Assembly (NCBI RefSeq): GCF_011601275.1
Contig: NZ_JAAOLY010000026.1
Location: 1 to 60,952 of the forward strand
Reading direction: 5' to 3'
Length of the DNA stretch: 60,952 nt
Source: Janthinobacterium lividum
GTDB lineage: Bacteria; Pseudomonadota; Gammaproteobacteria; Burkholderiales; Burkholderiaceae_D
Shown piece by piece: positions 51,291 to 60,779 of this stretch. The position numbers and the translations under genes are program-made. Position 1 is the stretch's first letter, and every line of letters starts with the position of its first letter. The notes under the pieces were generated by a model. That model did not search any database. It was not told the DNA's origin and worked only from the letters and a program-made list of their open reading frames with translations.

Positions 51291-54200
51291 TGTTCTTCTC
51301 CCGCGCCATCATCGGGCGCGCTGATCGGGTCGATCGTGATGTGTTCCTGCAGCCAGTCGGCCAGCGGGCCATACAGCTCGCGCGTGCAGTCTTCCCACGC
51401 TTCCTCCGCGGCCAGCGCGGAAAACTCGGGCCACAGGCGCGCCAGGCACAGTTCCGCTCGCTCGCCAGTCATGTCGAAGCCGCCGTCATACACGGCGCGC
51501 GGGTCGCCCTGCTGCACCAGCGCCAGCCCCGTCTTGCAGGCCGTGGGCAGCGGATGGTTCATGCCTTCGCGCCACAGCGCCAGCAAGGTGGCCAGCGCGT
51601 CGCGCGACGTGGCGGGATCGAGCGGCGCCATGCTGACGATGGCGTCGCGCGCCACCAGGTAGCCGGTGACGGGGAAACCGAGGGCGGCGGCGGCCAGCTG
51701 GCGCAACCACATCAGCATCAGCTTGTCGCCGCGCGCCAGGCCGCCCTTGTCCGTCACCTTCGAGGATATCTGCATCAGCCAGGCCGTATCCTGCCCGTTG
51801 CTGCACAATCTGTCGAGCCAGTCGTCGATCTGCAATTCGCCGAACGGCAAGTTGATGGCGCGCTTGTCGGCCGCGTACGGGAACGAGGCGCGCAAGGACA
51901 ACCACGCGCTGCGCACGGGCACCAGCGCCTCGACCAGCTGCGCCTGCACTTGCCGGCCGATCAGGCCGATGGGCAGCACGCCTTCGCGCGCCAGCTTTTC
52001 CGCGCGCGCTTCCAGGCTGGCGCGCACGTCATCCAAGGCTTCCACGGCGCCGCCATCGTCCAGCATGGTGTCTTCCAGCAGATAGCGTTCGAGCGCATTC
52101 AGGCCGAACGGTTCTTCATCCTCGCCCAGCATGGCCGCATCGGCGAAATGCACGCTCAAGCGGCGGCGGAAAAAGTATTTGACGGGCTGGCGCAAGAAGC
52201 TGGCCAGCTCGCCCAGTTTCAAGCGCGTACCGGGATCGAGTTCGTAGGGCCCCAGCGCCAGTTCCGCGGACTGCGCCTGCGCCTGCGCATCCACATCCGC
52301 ATGCGCGACGCGCCATTCGCGCGCGTAGGTCAGCAAGCCATCGGTCTCGAAATAGCGGCGGCTGAACGGCTGCAGCGCGTGCTCGGTCGTCAGGGAGACC
52401 AGGTGACGGTCCAGCGACCAGCCAGCCGCCAGGTAATCGCGCAGCTGCGACACGAGCACGGACGGCGGCTGCTCGGAATTGTCGCGCACATTGCGCCCCA
52501 CCCAGCTCACGTACAGCTTGTCGCGCGCGGCCAGCAAGGCTTCAAGCATCAGGTAGCGGTCATCGTCGCGGCGCGAACGGTCGCCCGGACGCGCCATGCC
52601 GGGCAGCGCCAGCAAGTCGAAATCGGCCTTCTGCGCGCGGCGCGGGAAATCGCCATCGTTCATGCCCAGCAGGCATACGACGCGGAACGGCACGGCGCGC
52701 ATCGGCATCAGGGTACAGAACGTGACGCCGCCGGAAACGAATTGGTGGTTCAGAGTCGGTTCGTCCAGCGCGCCCAGCCACGCCACGCGCAGCACGGACA
52801 GCGGCACCGACTCGACAAAGCCCGCGTGCTCGCAGGTTTCCAGCCAGCCTTGCAAGGCGCCTTCCAGCTGCGCCAGGGTCAGGCGGTCGCCCTCGTCGTC
52901 GGCGTCAAAGAAGGCGGCCAGCAGCGCGCGCGCCTGCACGCCCCACTCGGCCGGCGTGCGCGCGTCGGCCAGCACGGTACGCCAGTGCAGCAGCGCCTCG
53001 ACCAGCTGCGCCAGCGAACCCGCCAGCGCCGCATCGAGACCGCCCACTTCCGCATACGGCTCGATGCCGCCAAAGCTGGCGCCACTGCCGCTGGCATAGC
53101 CGAGCAGCATGCGCCGCACGCCGAAGATCCACGCATTCTGTTCGCCGGCCGCGCCCAGCCCCAGGCCGCTGCGGTGATGCTGGTCCAGGCCCCAGCGCAC
53201 GCCCGCCCCTTCGATCCAGGCGCCCAGGGTGGCCAGGTCGTCCGGCTGCAAGCCGAAGCGGGCGGCCAGCGCCGGCACGTCGAGCAGGTCGCGCACTTCG
53301 CTCTGGCGGCAGCGCTGCTGCGGCAGTTGCAGCAGCCACTCGAGCGCGACGAGCAGCGGATTGACGCTGCGGTCCTTCACGTCGCCGATCTCGAACGGGA
53401 TGAAACGCTCGTCGTTGCGCCGGTACTGGCCGAAGACGGCGTGGATGGCGGCCGTAAAGGTGTCGATGTCGGGCACCATCACCACCACGTCGCGCGGACG
53501 CAGGCCCGTCTCGGCGCTGTGCGCGAACATGGCCAGCAGCTGGTCGTGCAGCACTTCGACTTCGCGCTGCACGCTGTGCGCCACGTGAAATTCGATCGAG
53601 CGGTCGGCCGCATCGGGCGGCGTTTGCTCATGTTCGGCCAGCGGACGCAGTTCGCGGATGGCCACCTGCACCTGCTGCAGCAGGGTCTCGCCCACCTCCT
53701 CGCCAAACAGGTCGATGCGCAGGCTGTCGTCGCGTCCTTCGGCTTGCGCGTGTTCGTCGAATTCGTCGAGCATGCGGATGAAGTCGCGCCCTTGCCTGCC
53801 CCAGCTGGCCAGCAGCGGGTGGCTGTGCGCATGCAGTTCTTCCAGCGGAATCTGCGCCAGGTCGGTGCCGTTGCGCTGGCGCTGGCGCTTGTTTTCCGCG
53901 CGCAGCAAGTCGCGCCCGTCGATGATGTCGCCCCAATAGAACTGGCAGGGATTGGGCACGGCCAGCACCACCTGCGTGTGGCGCGCCAGCGCGGCCAGCG
54001 CCTGCAAGGTCTGGTACGGCAAGGCCGACACGCCAAACAGCACCACCCGGCGCGGCAGCTTGCCAGCCGGCGCATCGCCGGCGGCAATCGCCGCCAGGAA
54101 GGCGTCGTGAATGTCTGCGCGGCCCGTGTCGCGCTCGACATCCTCGACGTCGGCCGCCACGGCACGCCACAACTGCGCCTGCCAGCGCTGGTCCTCCTTC

Positions 54201-54718
54201 AAAACGATGGATTCGCCGCGCGCCGTGCGCAACTGGTCGCGCCCCGCCGCCCAGTCGGCCAGCCAGTCGGCGCGGTAGACCTGGTACTGGTCGAACAGGT
54301 CGGCCAGGCGCTCGGCCAGCTGCAGCCGGCGTTCGCAATCGCCATCGGCCAGGAAGTAGCGCAGCGGCGCAAACACGGGGTCGGCCAGCAGCGACGGTAA
54401 AAGACGCATCAATCGCCACGTCAGCGGGGACTTGTCGAACGGCGACACGCGCGGGACTCTGTCGCGCCCCAGCATGCCCCGGTAGCTTTCCCACAGCAGG
54501 CGCGCCGGCAGCGCGATGCGCGTAGCGGCGCATACGCCCATCTCCTCGGCCAGGGCAATCTTCAGCCATTCAGCCACGCCGTTCGACTGCACCAGGAAGA
54601 TATCCGTTTCCAGCGGCGCCAGCGGATGCTGGCGCAGCCACTGGAAGACGGCGGCGCGCAGCTGTTCCAGCTGGTTGCCGTGCAGGATAAGGAGGCCGGG
54701 CGTGACGGGTGTATGCAT
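51287..54718 (-). CDS. recC: RecC, exodeoxyribonuclease V gamma subunit
   Basis: Chi-recognition and strand-splitting subunit; 1143 residues. The N-terminus (LLILHGNQLEQLRAAVF) and inactivated-helicase core (RVVCLLGMNDGDFPRRAQKA; REVEVLHDQLLAMFA) are typical. First of the recC-recB-recD operon; the 75 bases upstream to the hybrid kinase stop hold no evident terminator. Confidence 0.95.
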   Translation of the reverse strand: MHTPVTPGLLILHGNQLEQLRAAVFQWLRQHPLAPLETDIFLVQSNGVAEWLKIALAEEMGVCAATRIALPARLLWESYRGMLGRDRVPRVSPFDKSPLTWRLMRLLPSLLADPVFAPLRYFLADGDCERRLQLAERLADLFDQYQVYRADWLADWAAGRDQLRTARGESIVLKEDQRWQAQLWRAVAADVEDVERDTGRADIHDAFLAAIAAGDAPAGKLPRRVVLFGVSALPYQTLQALAALARHTQVVLAVPNPCQFYWGDIIDGRDLLRAENKRQRQRNGTDLAQIPLEELHAHSHPLLASWGRQGRDFIRMLDEFDEHAQAEGRDDSLRIDLFGEEVGETLLQQVQVAIRELRPLAEHEQTPPDAADRSIEFHVAHSVQREVEVLHDQLLAMFAHSAETGLRPRDVVVMVPDIDTFTAAIHAVFGQYRRNDERFIPFEIGDVKDRSVNPLLVALEWLLQLPQQRCRQSEVRDLLDVPALAARFGLQPDDLATLGAWIEGAGVRWGLDQHHRSGLGLGAAGEQNAWIFGVRRMLLGYASGSGASFGGIEPYAEVGGLDAALAGSLAQLVEALLHWRTVLADARTPAEWGVQARALLAAFFDADDEGDRLTLAQLEGALQGWLETCEHAGFVESVPLSVLRVAWLGALDEPTLNHQFVSGGVTFCTLMPMRAVPFRVVCLLGMNDGDFPRRAQKADFDLLALPGMARPGDRSRRDDDRYLMLEALLAARDKLYVSWVGRNVRDNSEQPPSVLVSQLRDYLAAGWSLDRHLVSLTTEHALQPFSRRYFETDGLLTYAREWRVAHADVDAQAQAQSAELALGPYELDPGTRLKLGELASFLRQPVKYFFRRRLSVHFADAAMLGEDEEPFGLNALERYLLEDTMLDDGGAVEALDDVRASLEARAEKLAREGVLPIGLIGRQVQAQLVEALVPVRSAWLSLRASFPYAADKRAINLPFGELQIDDWLDRLCSNGQDTAWLMQISSKVTDKGGLARGDKLMLMWLRQLAAAALGFPVTGYLVARDAIVSMAPLDPATSRDALATLLALWREGMNHPLPTACKTGLALVQQGDPRAVYDGGFDMTGERAELCLARLWPEFSALAAEEAWEDCTRELYGPLADWLQEHITIDPISAPDDGAGEEQ

Positions 54719-54793
54719 GCTGATCCGATGGGTTGCCGCGTCTCCGGCCGGGTGGCCAGGGACGTCAAACGCCTATTATCGCCGCTGCGTGCG

Positions 54794-57700
54794 TCAGGGG
54801 GCGTCGCTGGCGGCAAATTCCATGGAAATTTGTTCCGCCACCTGCGCCAGCGCAGGTCCCAGGGCCGCCAGCAAAGCGCGCGCCTGCTGCAGGTCGCCGC
54901 CCAGGCGCAAGCCTTCGATCGACGTGCACAGCCCCGCAAAGGCATGGGCGCCCACGGCCAGCGCCGACGATTTGCTGCGGTGCCCCAGGTCGGCCAGGCG
55001 CCCCAGGTCTTCCAGCGCCACGGCCTGCTCCATTTCGGCGATGCCGTCGCGCGCAGTGTCGAGAAACAGCTGGGTGTATTTGCGCATCTTCACGGCGTCA
55101 TTGCTGAACGTGAGGGCCAGGGTGGCCAGGTCGAGGATGGCCGTATCGCGCAACTCCGGTGCGGCGCCCGGTGGCGCCGCTTTCGGCGCCGCCAGCCTGT
55201 CGCTTGCACGCGCTTGGCCCATGCCGCCGACGCCGCCAATACCCCCACGTAAGCGGAACCATTTCGCCAGCAGGTGAAACAGCAGATTCGGGGCGATCGG
55301 CTTGGTCACGAATTCATCCATGCCAGCCTCCAGGCAACGGGCACGGTCTTCGCTGCCCGCATTGGCCGTCATGGCGATCACCAGCAGGCCAGTGAGTTTC
55401 GGGTCGGCGCGGATGCGGCGCGTCGTCTCGAAGCCGTCCATCTCCGGCATCTGCACGTCCATCAGCACGCAGTCGTAGCGCTGGCGGGCAAGCAATTCCA
55501 GCGCTTCGCGGCCATTGCCGGCGACGCAGACGGTGGCGCCGGCGTCTTCCAGCAATTCGCAGCCCACCTGCTGGCTGAAGACGTTATCTTCGACCAGCAG
55601 GATGGACGCGCCGCGTATCACGCCCAATACTTCCGGCTCGACTTCGGCAATGCGCTCGTCGGCCGCCTGCGCGCTTTTTTCCAGGCGCGCCGTGAACCAG
55701 AAGGTGCTGCCCAGGCCCGGCTGGCTGTACACGCCCACCTTGCCGCCCATGAGCTCCACCAGTTGCTTGCTGATCACCAGCCCCAAGCCGCTGCCGCCAT
55801 ACTTGCGCGTGGTCGACGGGTCGGCCTGGTGGAAGGAGCGGAACAGCTGCGCCACCTCTTCCTGATTCATGCCGATGCCCCGGTCCTGCACCTCGAAGCG
55901 CAGCATGGCGTAGCTGCCGCGCTCCTCGGACTGGCGCACGCGCACGAAGATGCTGCCATTGTCGGAAAACTTGATGGCGTTGCTGGTCAGGTTCAGCAAG
56001 ACCTGCTCCAGGCGCAGCGGGTCGCCGCGCCAGCGCTGCGGCAGCTCCGGCGCGATATCGAACTGCAGCGCCAGGCCCTTGACGGCGGCCGCGTCGCCCA
56101 GCTGGCTGGCGACGTTCGCCAGCAGGGTGTCGAGGCGGAAGTCCAGCACTTCCAGTTCCAGCTTGCCCGCCTCGATCTTGGAAAAATCGAGGATATCGTT
56201 GATCAGGCCCAGCAAGTGCTGGCCCGAATGGTAGATTTTTTGCAGGTAGTCGCGCTGGCGCGCGTCGGCCACGGATTTGAGCGCCAGGTGCGCCATGCCG
56301 ATGATGCTGTTCATCGGCGTGCGGATTTCATGGCTCATGTTCGACAGGAAGTCGCTCTTGGCCTGGCTGGCCGCGTCGGCCTGCTCTTTCAGGCGGTGCA
56401 ATTCCGTCACGTCGGTGGACAGGCCGATCAGGCCCGTGACGGGACCGGGCAAGCCCAGCGGCACCTTCACGCTCCACAGGTGATGCACCTGGCCCTGCGC
56501 ATCGACGAAGCGCTCCTCGCCGACGAACTTGGCGCCGCTGTCGAAGACCTGGCGCTCCGTGCGCTGCGCGGCGGCGGCCGCATCGCCCAGCATCAACTCG
56601 CCATCCTGGCGGCCGATCAGCTGCTCCGCAGGACGGCCCAGGATGGTGGCCGTGCGCGCATTCACGTAGCGGTAGCGCAGGTCGGCATCCTTCATGTAGA
56701 CGTAGGCGTCGACGCTGTCGAGCACCGTATCGAGCAGGGTGCGCTGCGCCACCGCGTTGCGGCGCGAACGGTACAAGGTAAAGATGTAGCCATAAATGAG
56801 CAGGGTGCCGGCCACGCCGACGGCCAGCGCCAGCCATGGGAAATGGCGGTCGAAGGGGCTGTACAGCTCCGCCTTGCGCACGCGAAAATGGGCTTTCCAC
56901 AGGCCGCCCTGGTACGCGACGGGCAGCACCTGGTCGAAATAGTCGGCATCGCTGCCCGGTTGCGGCGGCGCCGCCGCCAGGTCGCCGTCATCGTTGAACA
57001 GCAGGCGGTCCTGCGGCGTGATGGACAAGGTTCCGCTGGCCGTCAACGGGTCGGCCGCGCTGTACAGGGTCAGGTGCAGCGGCTCCAGGGCGCTGCGTTC
57101 GAGCGCGCTGTGCACCAGCTGCGCCACGCCAAAGCCGATGCCGACGGAGCCCTGGTAGGCGGCGCGGCGCTCGGCCACGCTGCCTTGCGGCATGCCATTG
57201 CGGTACACGGGCAGGCGCATGCCCAGGCCCACGTGCGCGGGCGGCCCCTTGATCATGATCACCTGCCCCGACGCGCTGACCTGGCCGCTGTCGCGCGCCT
57301 GCGCCAGCGATTGCGCCACCAGCGGATTGGCGCCGATATCGACCCCCATGCGTTCGGCCAGCAGGGAATCGGGTTCCAGGTAGGTGAGCACCGTGTATTC
57401 CGGCCGCTCCCCCGCGGGCCGGATGATGAAAGCGGGATAGCCGCGCGGCGCCAGGCTGGTGTCACGGCGCACGGCCTCGATGAAGCCGGCGCGCTGCGCC
57501 GATGGCACGGCCGCCGCGTAGTTGACCGATTCGATGGCCGGAAACTGGCGCACGATATCGAGGCCGGCCACGTAATCGTGGAACTGGCGGCGCGTCAGGT
57601 GCTCGCTGGTGCGGAACAGGGCTTCGAGGCCGCGCAGCAGGTCAGAATAGCTTTTTACGCGCGTCATCAGGCTATGCTGGGCGCTATGCGTGAGATTGTC

Positions 57701-57838
57701 GAAACGCTGCTCGGCGTCGTCATTGACCGTGCGCGCCGCGCCCGCATACAGGGCGCCACCCACCGCCAGGGCCAGCAACAGGCCACCCGCCCAGATTCTG
57801 ATACCTGATCCCGCCCCGCCCTTGCTCAAAGTGTGCAT
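54794..57838 (-). CDS. CHASE-PAS hybrid histidine kinase with receiver and Hpt domains
   Basis: Large membrane sensor kinase of 1014 residues. Order: membrane helix (about 13-33), periplasmic CHASE domain (about 75-290, with VRQFPAIESVNYAAAVP), second helix (about 335-355), PAS (about 365-480) and HisKA with His503 in LSNMSHEIRTPMNSIIG. HATPase (NLTSNAIKFSDNG; GGSGLGLVISKQL), receiver with Asp794 (CVLMDVQMPEMDG) and an Hpt domain with His953 (GHRSKSSALAVGA) complete the relay. CHASE domains sense small molecules, so a soluble ligand is likely. No separate response regulator is adjacent. Confidence 0.93.
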   Translation of the reverse strand: MHTLSKGGAGSGIRIWAGGLLLALAVGGALYAGAARTVNDDAEQRFDNLTHSAQHSLMTRVKSYSDLLRGLEALFRTSEHLTRRQFHDYVAGLDIVRQFPAIESVNYAAAVPSAQRAGFIEAVRRDTSLAPRGYPAFIIRPAGERPEYTVLTYLEPDSLLAERMGVDIGANPLVAQSLAQARDSGQVSASGQVIMIKGPPAHVGLGMRLPVYRNGMPQGSVAERRAAYQGSVGIGFGVAQLVHSALERSALEPLHLTLYSAADPLTASGTLSITPQDRLLFNDDGDLAAAPPQPGSDADYFDQVLPVAYQGGLWKAHFRVRKAELYSPFDRHFPWLALAVGVAGTLLIYGYIFTLYRSRRNAVAQRTLLDTVLDSVDAYVYMKDADLRYRYVNARTATILGRPAEQLIGRQDGELMLGDAAAAAQRTERQVFDSGAKFVGEERFVDAQGQVHHLWSVKVPLGLPGPVTGLIGLSTDVTELHRLKEQADAASQAKSDFLSNMSHEIRTPMNSIIGMAHLALKSVADARQRDYLQKIYHSGQHLLGLINDILDFSKIEAGKLELEVLDFRLDTLLANVASQLGDAAAVKGLALQFDIAPELPQRWRGDPLRLEQVLLNLTSNAIKFSDNGSIFVRVRQSEERGSYAMLRFEVQDRGIGMNQEEVAQLFRSFHQADPSTTRKYGGSGLGLVISKQLVELMGGKVGVYSQPGLGSTFWFTARLEKSAQAADERIAEVEPEVLGVIRGASILLVEDNVFSQQVGCELLEDAGATVCVAGNGREALELLARQRYDCVLMDVQMPEMDGFETTRRIRADPKLTGLLVIAMTANAGSEDRARCLEAGMDEFVTKPIAPNLLFHLLAKWFRLRGGIGGVGGMGQARASDRLAAPKAAPPGAAPELRDTAILDLATLALTFSNDAVKMRKYTQLFLDTARDGIAEMEQAVALEDLGRLADLGHRSKSSALAVGAHAFAGLCTSIEGLRLGGDLQQARALLAALGPALAQVAEQISMEFAASDAP

Positions 57839-57981
57839 TGTCGATCGCTTATTCCGGTTTCCTCGAATGGGCGACGCCGCGGCCGCCCAGCAAGTACGAG
57901 GATACTATCAAAGCTCATGCCCGACGCGCTTGTGCAAGAAAAAAAGCGCGCAGGGTGGTTGCATTGGAAAACACCTGGCGC

Positions 57982-58761
57982 TCAAGCCTCCCGCAGCGCT
58001 CCAGCCTGCAACGTGCTTGCGCCATGGTCATCCCAGGCATCGGCGCAGCGCACCACGTCGCCGACGACGATGATGCTGGGACTGCCGAGGCCGCTGGCCT
58101 GCAGATCGCCCGGCAAGCACTGCAAGGTGCTCAGCAACTGGCGCTGGGCGGCCAGGCTGGCCGATTGCACCACGGCCACGGGCGTGCCGGGCGCCATGCC
58201 ACCGGCCAGCAAGCCGGCCTGGATGGCGGCTATACGGGCCACGCCCATGTAGATGACGAGCGTCAAGCCGCTTTGCGCCAGGGCCTCCCAGTTCGGCTCG
58301 GACGCGGCATCCTTGCCGTGGCCCGTGACGAAGATGGCGCCTTGGCTCCAGCCGCGGTGCGTCAGCGGCACGCCGATGGACGATGGCGCGGCCAGGCCGC
58401 TGCTGATGCCGGGGATCACTTCGACGGCCACGCCATGGCTGCGCAGGTAGGCGCGTTCTTCGCCGCCCCGTCCGAACAGATACGGGTCGCCCCCTTTCAG
58501 GCGCACCACGTGCAGGCCGGCGCGCGCCTCGGCCAGCATCAGGCGCTCAATGAACGCTTGCGGCGTGGACGCGCAGCCGCCCCGCTTGCCCACCTCGACC
58601 ACGCGCACGCCTTGCGCCGCATGCGCGAGGATGGCCGGGTTGACGAGGTCGTCGATCAGCACCACATCGGCCCGCGCGATGGCCTTCACGGCCTTGAGGG
58701 TCAGCAGGTCCGGGTCGCCAGGACCGGCGCCGACCAGGGTTACGCTACCACATTGCGCCAT
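57982..58761 (-). CDS. cobA: Uroporphyrinogen-III C-methyltransferase
   Basis: SAM-dependent methylation of uroporphyrinogen III to precorrin-2, the first step to sirohaem (nitrite/sulfite reductase cofactor) or cobalamin; 259 residues. Motifs: VTLVGAGPGDPDLLTLKAVK, VVEVGKRGG, VRLKGGDPYLFGRGGEE and VEVIPGISSGLAAPSSIGVP. GGGAG precedes the ATG at 58761. It lies 14 bases after nasS, so a sirohaem supply role in nitrate assimilation is likely. Confidence 0.95.
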   Translation of the reverse strand: MAQCGSVTLVGAGPGDPDLLTLKAVKAIARADVVLIDDLVNPAILAHAAQGVRVVEVGKRGGCASTPQAFIERLMLAEARAGLHVVRLKGGDPYLFGRGGEERAYLRSHGVAVEVIPGISSGLAAPSSIGVPLTHRGWSQGAIFVTGHGKDAASEPNWEALAQSGLTLVIYMGVARIAAIQAGLLAGGMAPGTPVAVVQSASLAAQRQLLSTLQCLPGDLQASGLGSPSIIVVGDVVRCADAWDDHGASTLQAGALREA

Positions 58762-58775
58762 GATGAAATCTCCCA

Positions 58776-59966
58776 TTAAAAAAAGTGGCCGATGGCAAAC
58801 GATGCCGCGTACGCTTCCGGCGCGCTGCCGTCCCACACGACGCCGTCGCACAGGGTCGAGCTGCGCATGGGCGCTTTTGGTAAGGGCGTGGCCGTCATCT
58901 CCGCCGCCTGGCGGTACAGGTCGATGCGGTTGACCTGGCGCGCCACGGTCAGGTAATCGGGTTCGTCGCGCAGCAAGCCCCAGCGCCGGTGCTGGGTCAT
59001 GAACCACATGCCGTCCGACAAGTACGGGAAATTGACGGCGCCATCGCCGTAAAACTTCAAGCCGTGCGCCTCGTCCCAGGTCTTGCCCAGGCCATCCTGG
59101 TAATGTCCGAGGATGCGCGGCGCCAGGGTTTCCTGCGGCGTATGCAAATAAGCGGGTTCGGCCAGGGTGGCCGCCATGGCCAGCCGGTTGGTGTCGCTGG
59201 CGTCGATCCAGCGTCCCGCCTCGAGCACAGCAGCGATCAGGGCGCGGCAGCTGTTCGGATGCTGCTGCGCAAACGCGGCGCTGGTGCCCAGCACCTTGCC
59301 CGGATGGTCGGGCCAGATGGCGCCGCTGGTGGTGGCCGTCACGCCCACGCCATCGACGATGGCCTTGTAGCCCCACGGTTCGCCGGCGCAAAAGCCATCC
59401 ATCTGGCCCGCGCGCAAGGCGGCCACCATCTGCGACGGCGGCACCGTCATCACGCGCGCGTCGCGCAGCGGATCGATGCCATGCGCGGCCAGCCAGTATT
59501 GCAGCAGCATCGCGTGGTTGCCGGTCGGGAAAGTATGCGCAAACGCAAATGGCCGCGCCACACCGCGCATGTGCCGCGCCAGCGATGGCCCATCGTGGGC
59601 GCCCTCGCGCGCCAGCGCCGCCGACAGGGTCACGGCCTGGCCGCTGTGGTTGAGGTTCATCAGCACGGCCATGTCGTGCTGCTGCCCGCCGATGCCCATC
59701 TGCACGCCGTACACGAGGCCGTACAACACGTGGGCAGCGTCGAGGTCGCCGCTATTCAATTTGTCGCGCACGCCGGCCCACGACATCTCGCGGCTCAGCT
59801 CGATCTTGATGCCGTATTTTTCATCGAGACCCAGTTTTGAGGCCATCACCAGCGAGGCGCAATCGGTCAGCGGCAGGTAGCCGATGCGTATCGTCTCTTT
59901 TTCCGGATGCAGCGATCGCATCACCTGGGCGCTGCTTTCCGCTGGCTTACCCGCTTGCTCTGTCAT
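58776..59966 (-). CDS. nasS: NasS-type nitrate sensor (NrtA/CmpA-like fold)
   Basis: Binding protein of 396 residues with the NrtA/CmpA fold: IRIGYLPLTDCASLVMASKL, GDLDAAHVLYGLVYGVQMGI and GFCAGEPWGYKAIVDGVG. No signal peptide or lipobox is visible, so it is cytoplasmic, which fits NasS rather than a transporter component. NasS holds NasT inactive until nitrate binds. The start at 59966 follows AAAGGA. It is 100 bases after nasT and 14 before cobA; no permease genes are adjacent. Confidence 0.87.
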   Translation of the reverse strand: MTEQAGKPAESSAQVMRSLHPEKETIRIGYLPLTDCASLVMASKLGLDEKYGIKIELSREMSWAGVRDKLNSGDLDAAHVLYGLVYGVQMGIGGQQHDMAVLMNLNHSGQAVTLSAALAREGAHDGPSLARHMRGVARPFAFAHTFPTGNHAMLLQYWLAAHGIDPLRDARVMTVPPSQMVAALRAGQMDGFCAGEPWGYKAIVDGVGVTATTSGAIWPDHPGKVLGTSAAFAQQHPNSCRALIAAVLEAGRWIDASDTNRLAMAATLAEPAYLHTPQETLAPRILGHYQDGLGKTWDEAHGLKFYGDGAVNFPYLSDGMWFMTQHRRWGLLRDEPDYLTVARQVNRIDLYRQAAEMTATPLPKAPMRSSTLCDGVVWDGSAPEAYAASFAIGHFF

Positions 59967-60000
59967 ACTGGATTCCTTTGCCTGACCTTGCTGGCAGCGC

Positions 60001-60053
60001 TGCACCAATACAGTGCACTGCACCACGATATGTCATAAAACCACGTCATAAAA
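60001..60053. promoter_or_regulatory. NtrC-like dyad and direct repeat in the nasT-nasS spacer
   Basis: TGCACCAATACAGTGCA at 60001-60017 reads TGCACTGTATTGGTGCA on the other strand, very close to the NtrC site TGCACT-N5-GGTGCA. Beside it GTCATAAAA occurs twice (60032-60040 and 60045-60053). A matching sigma-54 promoter is not evident in the 100-base spacer. Confidence 0.55.
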
Positions 60054-60066
60054 TTGGCATACCCCA

Positions 60067-60705
60067 TCATCCCAGCAAATCTTCCACGTCGAGGATGCGC
60101 TGGGCGATGTCCGCCAGTTTGAGTTTCTTGTTCATCGCCATGCTGCGCAGGCGCTGGTAAGCCTGCTCTTCCGTCAAGCCGTGATGCGTCATCAACAAGC
60201 CCTTCGCCCGTTCGATCACCTTGCGTTCCTGCAACTTGTGCCGCGTGTCGAGCAATTCGGCACGCAACTTTTCTTCCTGGCGAAAACGCGCCAGCGCCAC
60301 GTTCAGCACGGGTTGGATGCGCTCGGCCTGCAAGCCGGCCACGATATAGGCGGATACGCCGGCCGCCATGGCCGCGTCGATGCTGGCCGTGGCGCCGTCT
60401 TCGGTAAATAATACGATGGGACGGCGCTCGTCGCGCGTGGCGATGACGATGTGCTCGAGCACGTCGCGCGCGTCCGATTCGGCGTCGATGATGATGAGGT
60501 CAGGCTGCAGCTGCGCGATGCGCTCGGGAAGGTAGAGGTCGGCTGGCAAGGAGGCAACGATGTCGAAACCCGATTCCAGCAAGCCGATGCGCAAGGCGTT
60601 GCCGCGCTGCACCTGGGCAGCCAAGGCCGCATTCTCGTGCACGCCATGCTCGACGATGGTGTTGACGACAACGATGCGCAAAGGCTGGGTACGGCTGGAC
60701 GTCAT
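60067..60705 (-). CDS. nasT: NasT-type ANTAR antitermination regulator
   Basis: RNA-binding response regulator of 212 residues. The receiver-like domain (about 10-130) contains LQPDLIIIDAESDARDVLEH. The C-terminal ANTAR domain is KVIERAKGLLMTHHGLTEEQ followed by AYQRLRSMAMNKKLKLADIA. With NasS released, it prevents termination in leaders of nitrate assimilation genes. I chose the ATG at 60705; a TTG five codons earlier is possible. Confidence 0.92.
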   Translation of the reverse strand: MTSSRTQPLRIVVVNTIVEHGVHENAALAAQVQRGNALRIGLLESGFDIVASLPADLYLPERIAQLQPDLIIIDAESDARDVLEHIVIATRDERRPIVLFTEDGATASIDAAMAAGVSAYIVAGLQAERIQPVLNVALARFRQEEKLRAELLDTRHKLQERKVIERAKGLLMTHHGLTEEQAYQRLRSMAMNKKLKLADIAQRILDVEDLLG

Positions 60706-60779
60706 GGGAGCGATCTGCAATGGCTAAACACAACCATTGCAGTAAGCAAGAAGCGAACCAGCCGGGTTTACACGGTGCT

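Noticed and set aside
47652..54400. Open frames of more than 1000 codons on the plus strand opposite recB and recC
   Set aside because: They are mirror frames created by GC-rich codon bias; the sequences are His/Gln/Arg-rich with no domain, while the minus strand encodes full RecB and RecC.
58776..59966. Annotation as periplasmic nitrate-binding transporter component (NrtA)
   Set aside because: No signal peptide or lipobox, no permease genes, and it is adjacent to an ANTAR regulator; NasS fits better.
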